This document shows, one piece after another, positions 32,283-40,605 of a DNA stretch of 57,150 nt. The stretch comes from an uncultured Oscillospiraceae bacterium. GTDB taxonomy: Bacteria > Bacillota > Clostridia > Oscillospirales > Oscillospiraceae. Positions within the stretch are counted from its first letter, which is position 1; each line of letters starts with the position of its first letter. The stretch covers positions 1 through 57,150 of the forward strand of contig CATKZW010000015.1 in NCBI GenBank assembly GCA_949841465.1. Reading direction: 5' to 3'. The position numbers were made by a program, and so were the translations under genes. The notes below the pieces were generated by a model that made no database searches, was not told the origin of the DNA, and worked only from the letters and a program-made list of their open reading frames with translations.

Positions 32283-33060
32283 CCCAGTCCACCTCCTCGG
32301 CATTGAACACCGGGCCGTCTTTGCATACATGCTTCATGGTGCCGTCCCGCATAAGGGTCGCACATACCAGGCAGGCCCCCACGCCGCAGCCCATGCGCTC
32401 TTCCATGGAGACTTGACAGGAAATGCCGAACTCTGCCGCCACTTTTGCGACGCTCTTCAACATAGGCTTAGGGCCACAGGCTAAAACAGCTGTAAAGTCT
32501 TTATCCTTTTCGAGGATTTCCCGTACCTGGCTGTCCACAAAGCCATGACGGCCCAGGCTGCCGTCATCAGTGCAGATGTAGGTCTGTTCGCAATGCTCCT
32601 GGAAGCGGCTGGTGATGGAGGGGAATGCCTTGTCTTTGGTACGGAATCCCAGCACCGCCACCCTGGGCCATTGCAGAAGCTCGCCGTACTCCATGAGCGG
32701 AGGAATGCCGATGCCACCGCCCACCAGCAAATAGCGGCCTTCTTTTGACACATCGAAGCCGTTGCCCAGGGGCCCCAGCACATCCAGCTTGTCACCAACT
32801 TTGCGCTGGGACAGCCAGCGGGTGCCCTCACCCCGGACTTCAAAGATTAATGCAGCGGTGTCCTCAGGCTCGTCCCACTGGGCGCGGGCCACTGAGATAG
32901 GGCGGCGGAGAAGCTGTCCGTCCCCGCACTTGATATGCAGGAACTGCCCGCCGCGGAGCCCGTGCTTTTCCACCAGCTTGCCGGCTTCGAGCACCATCCA
33001 CCAGGTGCAGTCGTCAAGCTGTTCCATTGAGACAACCGTACAAATCTGCTGAACAGGCAT
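32275..33060 (-). CDS. pyrK: Dihydroorotate dehydrogenase B, electron transfer subunit
   Basis: A 261-residue FAD and [2Fe-2S] protein that moves electrons from PyrD to NAD. The ferredoxin-reductase-like domain shows RRPISVARAQ (FAD) and LVGGGIGIPPLMEYGELL (NAD). The iron-sulfur cysteines are in ERMGCGVGACLVCA and the later KHVCKDGPVF. GGAGG precedes the ATG. It overlaps pyrD by eight bases, which supports stoichiometric production of the two subunits. Confidence 0.96.
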   Translation of the reverse strand: MPVQQICTVVSMEQLDDCTWWMVLEAGKLVEKHGLRGGQFLHIKCGDGQLLRRPISVARAQWDEPEDTAALIFEVRGEGTRWLSQRKVGDKLDVLGPLGNGFDVSKEGRYLLVGGGIGIPPLMEYGELLQWPRVAVLGFRTKDKAFPSITSRFQEHCEQTYICTDDGSLGRHGFVDSQVREILEKDKDFTAVLACGPKPMLKSVAKVAAEFGISCQVSMEERMGCGVGACLVCATLMRDGTMKHVCKDGPVFNAEEVDWDV

Positions 33061-33081
33061 AATTTACCTCCAATCATCTAA

Positions 33082-33128
33082 CATATTCTTTTCTTTTTGC
33101 TTTTTTCTTTCAAGAAAGGAAAAAAGCC
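33082..33128 (-). other. Pyrimidine/purine-biased gap between pyrF and pyrK
   Basis: Just after pyrF the minus strand reads GCTTTTTTCCTTTC then GAAAGAAAAAAGC, a weak A/T-rich stem of about 13 bp with one bulge. It may slow or partly end transcription inside the pyr operon; no other signal is seen. Confidence 0.4.
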
Positions 33129-34052
33129 TCACAGAATTGTGATGTACTGCCGAATCTCGTCCCGCATCTGCTCCGCGGCGGCACGGGCCGCCTCCTGGTA
33201 GTCCACGCCGTCTTTCCCGGTCTTCTGCCACGCGCACATGATGGAGCGGGAAGCGTTGACGATGGCCCCCCGGCCCAGCTCGTCGAAGGCATAGCGCACA
33301 TCCGCGGCAGTGCCGCCCTGGGCCCCGTAGCCGGGAACCAGAAAGAACACCCGGTCCAGACGGCGGCGCAGTTCTTTCAAAACGGAGGGGTGAGTGGCGC
33401 CCACCACCGCGCCAAGGGCCTGATAGCCGTATTTACTCTGGGTATCCTTGCCCCAGCGCTGGATGAGATCGCCCATGACGGTGTACACCAGACGATCCCC
33501 GGCTACGATGTCCTGGAGCTCCACAGAAGAGGGATTGGAGGTTTTGGCCAGCACAAAGGCACATTTGTTACGCTGGGTGCAGTCTTTCAGAAACGGTTTA
33601 ATGGCATCCGAGCCCATGTAGCCGTTGAGGGTGACGCAGTCTGCGTCGAACACCGGGAGGGCGGAGCTTCCCACCTGAGCGGAGCCTAGCCACGCTTCGC
33701 TGTAGGCGGCGGCGGTGGTGCCGATGTCGCCGCGCTTCACGTCGGCAATGACGAACAGGTCTTTACTCTTTGCGTAAGCGATAACCTCCTCCAGGGCTTT
33801 CATGCCCCGCCAACCCAGCATTTCAAAATAGGCGGACTGGGGCTTGACGGCGGGTACCACGTCCGCCAGCGCGTCAATAAGGCCTTTGTCAAATTCCAGC
33901 ACCGCGTCGGCGGCAGCCTCCAGAGTTTCGCCCAAGCGGTCCGTGTGCTTTTTCAGGATCAACGGGGGAACATACTCCACCCGTGCGTCCAAACCGGCTG
34001 CGGTTGGGTTTTTCTTTGCTTTGATTTTGTCCTGCAATACATCGAATGACAT
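33129..34052 (-). CDS. pyrF: Orotidine 5'-phosphate decarboxylase
   Basis: A 307-residue TIM-barrel enzyme making UMP from OMP, of the longer type common in clostridia. The catalytic DxKxxD motif is in VIADVKRGDIGTTAAAYSEA. KPQSAYFEMLGWRGMKAL and the phosphate-binding FLVPGYGAQGGTAADV are also present. It starts four bases after the pyrC stop, so both are translated from one mRNA. Confidence 0.96.
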   Translation of the reverse strand: MSFDVLQDKIKAKKNPTAAGLDARVEYVPPLILKKHTDRLGETLEAAADAVLEFDKGLIDALADVVPAVKPQSAYFEMLGWRGMKALEEVIAYAKSKDLFVIADVKRGDIGTTAAAYSEAWLGSAQVGSSALPVFDADCVTLNGYMGSDAIKPFLKDCTQRNKCAFVLAKTSNPSSVELQDIVAGDRLVYTVMGDLIQRWGKDTQSKYGYQALGAVVGATHPSVLKELRRRLDRVFFLVPGYGAQGGTAADVRYAFDELGRGAIVNASRSIMCAWQKTGKDGVDYQEAARAAAEQMRDEIRQYITIL

Positions 34053-34055
34053 GTC

Positions 34056-35330
34056 TCAGCCCTCCTGGTAGATGATCGTTCCCTGAGCAATGGTATATTG
34101 GACTTTTCCCCGCACGGTCCGTCCGTGGAAGGGAGTGTTGCGGCCTTTAGACGAAAACTTTGTTTTGTCGATGATCCACTCCTTATCCGGGCGGAAAAGG
34201 ACCAGATCTGCGCTGCGGCCAATGGTGAGCGTCCCCTTGTCCAGCCCCAGCAGGGAAGCGGGGGAGGCGGACATAAGCGCCAATACCCGCTTCAGGGACA
34301 GCAGCCCGCTGTGGTACAGCTCGGTGAGGGCCAGAGCCAGGGAGGTCTCCAGCCCCACCATCCCGCTGGGAGCTTCGGAAAGGGGCCTGGCCTTTTCCTC
34401 CTCCGTATGCGGGGCGTGGTCGGTGACGATGGCGTCGATGGTGCCGTCAGCCAGCCCAGCCCGGATTGCTTTCACATCCGCCTGGGTGCGCAGAGGCGGG
34501 TTGACCCGCGCCATTGTGCCCTGACGGAGTACCTCGTCTTCCGTGAGCGTAAAGTATTGCGGGCAGGTTTCACAGGTGACACGTACGCCCCGAGCCTTGG
34601 CCTGACGGACAATGTCCACCCCATTTCCGGTGGAGATGTGGCAGATGTGGATGTGGGCCCCGGTCTCCTCGGCCAGCATCACATCCCGCATGATTTGGAG
34701 CTCCTCCGCAATGGCAGGGCGGCCGGGAAGACCCAGCTTTTTAGATATCTCGCCCTCATTGACGGCATAATTTTGAACCATGTCCCTGTCCTCGCAGTGG
34801 TCCAGCAGGGGAATGCCCAGTTCTTTGGCACGGATCAAGGCCTGACGGAGCAGGGCCAGATTCTGGATCGGCACGCCGTCGTCGGTGAGGGCGGGGACGC
34901 CCGCCGCTTTCAGTGCGGCAAAGTCGGTGAGCTGCTCGCCCTTTTGTCCCAGGGTGACTGCTCCGGCGGGGAGGACGCTGACCCCGGTGGAAGCGGCTTT
35001 CTCCCGAACCAGCCGCACAATGTCCACGCAGTCCGTGACGGGCCGGGTGTTGGGCATAGCCACCAGAGTGGTCACACCGCCGCGGGCGGCGGCGGCACAG
35101 CCGGTGGCCACTGTCTCCTTGGCCTCAAATCCCGGCTCCCGCAGGTGTACGTGCATGTCCACCAGTCCGGGGGCCGCCACCAGTCCGGACGCATTGATGG
35201 TTTGCACTCCCTCTGCGGTCAGATTTCTGCCAAGCTTTTTGAATATTCCGTCCTCAATGAGGATGTCTGAAACCTCGTCCAAACCGCTGGCCGGATCAAT
35301 CACCCGGCTGCCTTTGATGAGCAGATCCAA
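34056..35330 (-). CDS. pyrC: Dihydroorotase
   Basis: A 424-residue zinc amidohydrolase closing carbamoyl-aspartate to dihydroorotate. Metal ligands are visible in DMHVHLREPG, DHCEDRDM, HICHIST and VTDHAPHTEEEKA. The start is TTG 35330 with GGAGGG upstream. First gene of the leftward pyrC-pyrF-pyrK-pyrD operon, driven by the promoter at 35369-35397. The leader is only about 30 bases, too short for the PyrR attenuators known from Bacillus. Confidence 0.96.
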   Translation of the reverse strand: MDLLIKGSRVIDPASGLDEVSDILIEDGIFKKLGRNLTAEGVQTINASGLVAAPGLVDMHVHLREPGFEAKETVATGCAAAARGGVTTLVAMPNTRPVTDCVDIVRLVREKAASTGVSVLPAGAVTLGQKGEQLTDFAALKAAGVPALTDDGVPIQNLALLRQALIRAKELGIPLLDHCEDRDMVQNYAVNEGEISKKLGLPGRPAIAEELQIMRDVMLAEETGAHIHICHISTGNGVDIVRQAKARGVRVTCETCPQYFTLTEDEVLRQGTMARVNPPLRTQADVKAIRAGLADGTIDAIVTDHAPHTEEEKARPLSEAPSGMVGLETSLALALTELYHSGLLSLKRVLALMSASPASLLGLDKGTLTIGRSADLVLFRPDKEWIIDKTKFSSKGRNTPFHGRTVRGKVQYTIAQGTIIYQEG

Positions 35331-35368
35331 AGGAATCCCTCCAAACCGTCATATTTTGAGGCTTTCTT

Positions 35369-35397
35369 ATTATATAGTATCTTTCAGGGGAGCGCAA
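35369..35397 (-). promoter_or_regulatory. Promoter of the pyr operon
   Basis: Minus strand TTGCGC (35397-35392), 17-bp spacer, TATAAT (35374-35369). Confidence 0.75.
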
Positions 35398-35483
35398 CGG
35401 CTGATTTAAAAAGATTCAAAAGGAAAAGGCATTTGAAATTGTGGAAAACGCGGCACCCCAGTCCGCATATCTTATTTGGCGCA

Positions 35484-35516
35484 TAAAAAACGAGGGTCCC
35501 TTTCAGAGACCCTCGT
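35484..35516 (-). terminator. Terminator of rnpB
   Basis: On the minus strand CGAGGGTC and GACCCTCG form the stem core, followed by TTTTTT (35490-35485). It lies directly after the mature 3' end of RNase P RNA. Confidence 0.9.
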
Positions 35517-35521
35517 CTGGT

Positions 35522-35978
35522 GCAAGTAAGCCTGTAAGCCGGGTTCTGTCATTTAAGACAGCCATCTATCTAGGCGCACCGTTGCCGGTGCGCTCCAGCC
35601 GCCTCCTGAACACGGCCGGGCCAGCCTTGTGTGTTCCCACGGCGTTGCTCCGGATAGAGTTTACAGCAATGGGCGCTTGACACGCCATTGGGTGAGCTCT
35701 TGCCTCGCCTTTCCACCTTTTCCTCGTCAGCACAAGCTCCATATTGCTCACTCCGCCGCAAGCGGCAGAGCTCACTTATTTCGCTGCGCCTCCTCTCCCC
35801 ACAAAACCAAAGGACGGCTTTGCGGGGGCCCCAATTGGGAACGAGGTAGTCTATTTCTGTTGCACTTTTCCTAGGGTCGCCCCCGGCGGGTGTTACCCGT
35901 TATCCTTGCCCTGCGGAGCCCGGACTTTCCTCACGGACGGCCTTTCGGTCCGGCCGCGCGGCTGTCCAGCTTACTTGC
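35522..35978 (-). ncRNA. rnpB: RNase P RNA, bacterial class A
   Basis: The catalytic RNA that trims tRNA 5' ends. The 10-base P1 stem is GCAAGTAAGC (minus strand, from 35978) paired with GCTTACTTGC at the 3' end (to 35522). The universal GAGGAAAGTCCGGGCTCC block follows the 5' end, and the conserved AGAACCCGGCTTACAGG-type 3' core precedes the terminator. About 457 bases. Reading frames covering this interval on either strand should not be called as genes. Confidence 0.96.
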
Positions 35979-35985
35979 AAATTTG

Positions 35986-36036
35986 ATTGTACTTCATCTT
36001 TAGGTGATTGTCAAATGAATTTGAATGAGGTATAAT
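35986..36036. promoter_or_regulatory. Divergent rnpB/murD promoters sharing one -35 site
   Basis: rnpB (minus): TTGACA at 36014-36009, 17-bp spacer, TACAAT at 35991-35986. murD (plus): TTGTCA at 36008-36013, 17-bp spacer, TATAAT at 36031-36036. The two -35 hexamers occupy the same seven base pairs on opposite strands, so RNA polymerase cannot bind both at once. Confidence 0.85.
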
Positions 36037-36100
36037 AGTCCGGAATGCGATATTTGCCAATGAGGTACAAAAGTGCTAAACCGATGATTTGGAGGTTCGG

Positions 36101-37486
36101 ATGTCAATGGAGTCGGCGTTGAAGGGATATTTTGATTTCCTGAAGGGGAAAAAGGTGGCGGTCATCGGCCTGGGCGTGTCCAACCAGCCGCTGGTGGAGG
36201 GGCTGCTGGACGCGGGTGTGCCGGTGACTGTGTGCGACAAACGTCAAAGAGAGGAGTTCAACGGCCTGATCGAGGTGCTGGAGCACCGGGGAATGAAGGC
36301 CGCTTTAGGCCCGGATTACCTGGATCGGCTGGAGGGGGCGGACGTGATCTTCCGCACGCCGGGGCTGCGGCCGGATGTGCCTCAGATTGAGAGAGCCGTG
36401 GCGGCAGGGGCGGAGTTGACATCGGAAATGGAGGCATTTCTCGACCTATGCCCCTGCCGGATCATTGCGGTGACCGGCTCCGACGGCAAGACTACCACCA
36501 CCACTATCATTGCCGGGCTTTTGAAGGCGGCGGGCTACCGCACCTTCGTGGGCGGCAACATCGGCCACCCGCTTTTGTGCCAGGTGGATGACATCCGGCC
36601 GGATGATATGGTGGTGCTGGAGCTGTCCTCCTTCCAGCTGATGACGGTGCGCCAGAGCCCCAGCATCGCGGTGGTCACCAACCTGGCCCCCAATCACCTG
36701 GATGTACACAAGGACATGGACGAATACGTCAACGCCAAGCGAAACATTTTCGCCTATCAGGACGGGAGCGACCGGCTGGTGCTCAACGCGGACAACGAAA
36801 TCACCGCCGGATTTGCCAGAGAGGCAAGGGGAGCGGTCACGCTGTTCAGCCGGAGAAAAGCGGTGGAGGGCGGCGTGTACCTGAGGGACAAGACGGTGAT
36901 GTGCGCCGGGCGTCCGGTGCTCACCACGGGAGACATCCTCCTGCCCGGCCTTCACAACCTGGAGAATTACATGGCCGCCATTGCGGCGGTGGACGGCCTG
37001 GTGCCGGACGAGGTGATCCGGGAATTTGCCCGCACCTTCGGCGGAGTGGCCCACCGCATTGAGCTGGTGCGGGAGCTGGACGGGGTGCGCTATTATAACG
37101 ACTCCATTGCCTCCAGCCCCAGCCGGACCATCGCGGGGCTTCGATCCTTCGACCAGAAGGTGATCCTCATCGCCGGTGGGTATGATAAGCACATCCCCTA
37201 TGATGTGCTTGGCCCGGAGATCGTGGAACACGTCAAGGCCCTACTTCTGACCGGGGACACCGCCGAAAAGATCAAGGCGGCCGCCAGGGCGGCCCTTGGC
37301 TGCCGGGAGGGACAGCCCGCCATCTATGACTGCGCTGATTTAAAAGATGCGGTGGAGCAGGCCCGTTCTCTGGCAAATCCCGGAGACGTGGTCATTATGT
37401 CTCCCGCCAGTGCGTCCTTTGACCGCTTCAAGAACTTTGAGGAGCGGGGCAATGTGTTCAAGGAACTGGTGAATACCTTGAAATAA
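36101..37486 (+). CDS. murD: UDP-N-acetylmuramoylalanine--D-glutamate ligase
   Basis: A 461-residue cytosolic Mur ligase that adds D-Glu to UDP-MurNAc-L-Ala in peptidoglycan synthesis. The N-terminal Rossmann part (VAVIGLGVSNQPLVEGLL), ATP-binding GSDGKTTTTTIIAGLLK, NLAPNHLDVHKDMDEYVNAKRNIF and YYNDSIASSPSRTIAGL are all typical. GGAGG (36091-36095) lies five bases before ATG 36101. It stands alone, outside a dcw cluster, and leads a long rightward series of peptidase and metabolic genes. Confidence 0.96.
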   Translation: MSMESALKGYFDFLKGKKVAVIGLGVSNQPLVEGLLDAGVPVTVCDKRQREEFNGLIEVLEHRGMKAALGPDYLDRLEGADVIFRTPGLRPDVPQIERAVAAGAELTSEMEAFLDLCPCRIIAVTGSDGKTTTTTIIAGLLKAAGYRTFVGGNIGHPLLCQVDDIRPDDMVVLELSSFQLMTVRQSPSIAVVTNLAPNHLDVHKDMDEYVNAKRNIFAYQDGSDRLVLNADNEITAGFAREARGAVTLFSRRKAVEGGVYLRDKTVMCAGRPVLTTGDILLPGLHNLENYMAAIAAVDGLVPDEVIREFARTFGGVAHRIELVRELDGVRYYNDSIASSPSRTIAGLRSFDQKVILIAGGYDKHIPYDVLGPEIVEHVKALLLTGDTAEKIKAAARAALGCREGQPAIYDCADLKDAVEQARSLANPGDVVIMSPASASFDRFKNFEERGNVFKELVNTLK

Positions 37487-37509
37487 TGTAAAAAAGGAGC
37501 AGTATTGAA

Positions 37510-38541
37510 GTGGAAACGGAACAGATATTGGAGCGGCTGTGCGCCGAGGGTGCACCCTCCGGCTTTGAGGGTCCCGCGGTCCGGGCGGCAAAGGAGCTGC
37601 TGGAGCCGCTGATGGACGAGGTGTGGACCGACCGGCTGGGCAATCTCATCGGTGTGCGCCGCTGTGGGAAGCCGGAAGCCAAAAAGCTGCTGTTGGACGC
37701 CCATCTGGACGAGGTAGGTCTGATCGTCACCGGGATCAAGGACGGCTTTTTGCGGTTTACGGCCAACGGTGTGGACAGCAGGATGCTTCCCGACCGGGAG
37801 GTCATGGTGCTTACCGACCCGCCTCTGCTGGGGGTGGTGGCCTGCCTGCCGCCCCACGTGCTGTCGGCAGAGGAGCGGGAGAAGGCCCCAGAGCTGAAGG
37901 ACCTGTTTGTGGATGTGGGCCTGAGCCAGGAGGAGGCGGAGCGCCGCATCCCCGTGGGCACCCCCATGACCTACCGGGCGGCTTTCACCCGGCTGGGGGA
38001 GCGTCAGGTGTGCGCCAAGGCCCTGGACGACCGGGCCTGTTATGCCGCGCTGCTGCGGGCGGCGGAGCTGCTTCAGGGCAGGGAGCTGGACGTGGACCTC
38101 TACGTGCTGGGCAGCGTGTGCGAGGAGGTCAGCGGCGTTGGCGCGAAAGTGGCCGCCCAGGCCGTCGCGCCGGACTTCTGCGTGGCGGTGGACGTCACCT
38201 TCGGCAGGACGCCGGACAGCCCCAAGGACGAGTCCCTTGTCATGGGCGGGGGCCCGGTGGTGGGCATCGGTCCCAACATAACCCGCTGGATGAGCCGTCA
38301 GCTGCTGGAAAAGGCGGAGGCGGAGAGCATCCCCGTGCAGAAGGAAGTGATGGAGCACAGCAGCGGCACCAACGCCTGGCCTATGCAGATTGCTAACGAG
38401 GGCATAGCAACCGCTGTGCTGTCCATCCCGCTGAAATATATGCACACCCCGGTGGAGGTGGTGGAGCTGAGCGACATTGAGGAAACAGCCCGGCTGCTGG
38501 CCGCGTTTGTTGTGGATCTGGGAAAGGAGGGCGCACAATGA
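37510..38541 (+). CDS. M42-family metallopeptidase (first of three)
   Basis: A 343-residue dimetal aminopeptidase of the glutamyl aminopeptidase/endoglucanase M group. Metal ligands are in LLLDAHLDEVGL (near residue 62), ALDDRACYAAL, VCEEVSG and AVDVTFG, with the final histidine in LKYMHTPVEV. The start is GTG with AAGGAG ten bases upstream. Members form large tetrahedral assemblies that trim peptides. It overlaps the second copy by four bases, so the set is probably one operon. Confidence 0.92.
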   Translation: METEQILERLCAEGAPSGFEGPAVRAAKELLEPLMDEVWTDRLGNLIGVRRCGKPEAKKLLLDAHLDEVGLIVTGIKDGFLRFTANGVDSRMLPDREVMVLTDPPLLGVVACLPPHVLSAEEREKAPELKDLFVDVGLSQEEAERRIPVGTPMTYRAAFTRLGERQVCAKALDDRACYAALLRAAELLQGRELDVDLYVLGSVCEEVSGVGAKVAAQAVAPDFCVAVDVTFGRTPDSPKDESLVMGGGPVVGIGPNITRWMSRQLLEKAEAESIPVQKEVMEHSSGTNAWPMQIANEGIATAVLSIPLKYMHTPVEVVELSDIEETARLLAAFVVDLGKEGAQ

Positions 38542-39560
38542 TTGAGACGCTGAAAATGCTGTGCGCCCTCTCCGGGGTGTCCTCCCATGAGGATCAGGTG
38601 CGGGACTATATCCGGCAGCGGGTAGAGCCCCACGCCGACTCGGTGCGGGTGGACGCGCTTGGGAACCTCATCGTATTCAAGCGGGGGACGAAGGCAGCAG
38701 GGAACCGGCTGATGCTGTGCGCTCACATGGACGAGGTGGGGCTCATCGTCAAGTCGGTCACCGACGAGGGTTATTTGAAATTTGGCTGTGTGGGCGGCAT
38801 CGACCGCCGCATCCTGCTGGGCAAGCGGGTGACGGTGGGGGAGAAGGCCATCCCTGGCGTCATTGGGCTGAAAGCCATCCATCTGACCACCGCTGAAGAG
38901 CGCAAAAATGTGCCCAAGCTCACCGACCTCTATATTGACATCGGCGCGAAGAATCAGGACGAGGCCCTGACCCAGGTGGAGCTGGGGGACGTGTGCACCT
39001 TTGTCAGCGATGCGGTGGAGTTCGGCGGCGGTATGCTCAAGGCCAAGGCCATCGACGACCGGGTGGGCTGCGCCGTGATGGTGAAGCTGCTGGAAGAGGA
39101 TTTGCCCATGGACTGCACCTTTGTCTTTTCCGTTATGGAGGAGGTGGGGGCCCGGGGAGCCTTTGGAGCGGCCTTTGGTCTGACGCCGGAAACGGCCCTG
39201 GTGCTGGAGGGCACCACCTCCGCCGACACCCCGGCGCTGAAACCGGAGCGGCAGGTGTGCTGGCCGGGGCAGGGGCCCGTGCTGTCCTGGATGGATGGGG
39301 GTGCCATCTACGACCGGGAGCTGTTTGAGCTTTTGAGGGACTTGGCGGAGAAAAACGGCCTGCCCTGGCAGATGAAGCACTACCTGTCTGGAGGCACCGA
39401 CGGTCAGGCCATCCAGAGGACCAAGGCCGGCGTGCGGGTAAGCGGCATCTCGGCAGCGGTGCGCTATCTCCACGCCCCCAACAGTGTGTGCAGTATTTCC
39501 GACGCGGAACAGATGCTTGTGCTGGCCCGGCTGTTTATACAGGCCATGGCGGAGCGCTGA
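38538..39560 (+). CDS. M42-family metallopeptidase (second of three)
   Basis: A 340-residue paralogue of the preceding gene. The ligand motifs are LMLCAHMDEVGLIV, AIDDRVGCAVM, VMEEVGARGAFGA and LEGTTSADT, with RYLHAPNSV at the C-terminus. The fourth ligand segment has Glu (LEGT) where the flanking copies have Asp (VDVT), a common split within M42 that can affect metal or substrate preference. The start ATGA overlaps the first copy's stop. Confidence 0.93.
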   Translation: MIETLKMLCALSGVSSHEDQVRDYIRQRVEPHADSVRVDALGNLIVFKRGTKAAGNRLMLCAHMDEVGLIVKSVTDEGYLKFGCVGGIDRRILLGKRVTVGEKAIPGVIGLKAIHLTTAEERKNVPKLTDLYIDIGAKNQDEALTQVELGDVCTFVSDAVEFGGGMLKAKAIDDRVGCAVMVKLLEEDLPMDCTFVFSVMEEVGARGAFGAAFGLTPETALVLEGTTSADTPALKPERQVCWPGQGPVLSWMDGGAIYDRELFELLRDLAEKNGLPWQMKHYLSGGTDGQAIQRTKAGVRVSGISAAVRYLHAPNSVCSISDAEQMLVLARLFIQAMAER

Positions 39561-39575
39561 CAGGAGGTTTTTGAT

Positions 39576-40574
39576 ATGGATCTGATGAATGTTTTGACCC
39601 GACTGGTTTCCGCCTTTGGCCCCTCCGGGGCGGAGAAGGAGATTTCCCAGGTAATTGAGGAGCTTGCCCGACCCTATGTGGATGAGATTTCACGGGACAC
39701 CCTGGGCAGCCTGATCTGCCGCAGGAAGGGGAACGGCCCCAAGGTGATGTTCTCCGCCCACATGGACTCCATCGGATTGGTGGCCACCCACATTGACGAG
39801 AAGGGTTTTGTCCACGTGGGTGCTCTGGGCGGCGTGGGGGCCCAAGCGGTGCTGTATACCCCGGTGCGGTTCCAGAACGACACAAGGGGCCTGATCTGCC
39901 GGGATAACAGGGCAGAACTGGACAAGCTGAAAGTCACCGACCTGCGCGTTGACATCGGCGCGGCCGGCGGAGAAGCGGCGAAAAAGCTGGTCCAGGTGGG
40001 AGATCCGGCAGTATACGACGCTTCCACCTATCTGGCGGGAGACCGGGTGGTCTCCCCCTATCTGGATGACCGCATTGCCTGTCTGGTACTGCTCATGGCG
40101 ATGGAACAGCTGGAGGAAACAGACAACGACCTGTATTTTGTCTTTTCCGTCCAGGAAGAGGTGGGTACCCGGGGCGCGAAAACCGCCGCCTGGGCCATCG
40201 ACCCGGACTACGGCATCGCAGTGGATGTCACCGGTGTGGACGATGAACCTGGAAGCAGGCACACGGCCAGCGCCTTGTGCGGCAAGGGCGCGGCGGTGAA
40301 GGTGATGGACCGTTCCCTTATCAGTTCCCCTGCGCTGGTGGAGCAGCTGATGGCACTGGCGGCGGAGAAGGGCATCCCCGCCCAGCGGGATGTGCTCCAG
40401 CTTGGCGGGACGGACGCTGGCCCCATGCAGGCCACCCGGGGCGGTGTGACTGCCGGGGGCATCTCCATCCCATGCCGCTATATCCACACGCCCACTGAGA
40501 TGGCGGATTTGGACGATGTGCGGGCCTGCGCGGATTTGATGCGGGCATTTGCCGCCTCCAAGCTGAAAAAATAA
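39576..40574 (+). CDS. M42-family metallopeptidase (third of three)
   Basis: A 332-residue paralogue. Ligand motifs: MFSAHMDSIGLV, YLDDRIACLVLL, VQEEVGTRGAKTA, AVDVTGVDDEPG and the last histidine in CRYIHTPTEM. It differs from the other two in the first motif, where the usual Glu-Val after the metal Asp is Ser-Ile, so substrate specificity may be different. AGGAGG precedes the ATG. The three copies may form hetero-oligomeric particles with complementary specificity. Confidence 0.93.
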   Translation: MDLMNVLTRLVSAFGPSGAEKEISQVIEELARPYVDEISRDTLGSLICRRKGNGPKVMFSAHMDSIGLVATHIDEKGFVHVGALGGVGAQAVLYTPVRFQNDTRGLICRDNRAELDKLKVTDLRVDIGAAGGEAAKKLVQVGDPAVYDASTYLAGDRVVSPYLDDRIACLVLLMAMEQLEETDNDLYFVFSVQEEVGTRGAKTAAWAIDPDYGIAVDVTGVDDEPGSRHTASALCGKGAAVKVMDRSLISSPALVEQLMALAAEKGIPAQRDVLQLGGTDAGPMQATRGGVTAGGISIPCRYIHTPTEMADLDDVRACADLMRAFAASKLKK

Positions 40575-40605
40575 GCAGAAATGCAAGATAGGACGGTATT
40601 GGTCA

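Noticed and set aside
35441..35986. Several open frames covering 35441-35986 on both strands
   Set aside because: They lie over RNase P RNA, whose P1 stem and conserved core are unmistakable.
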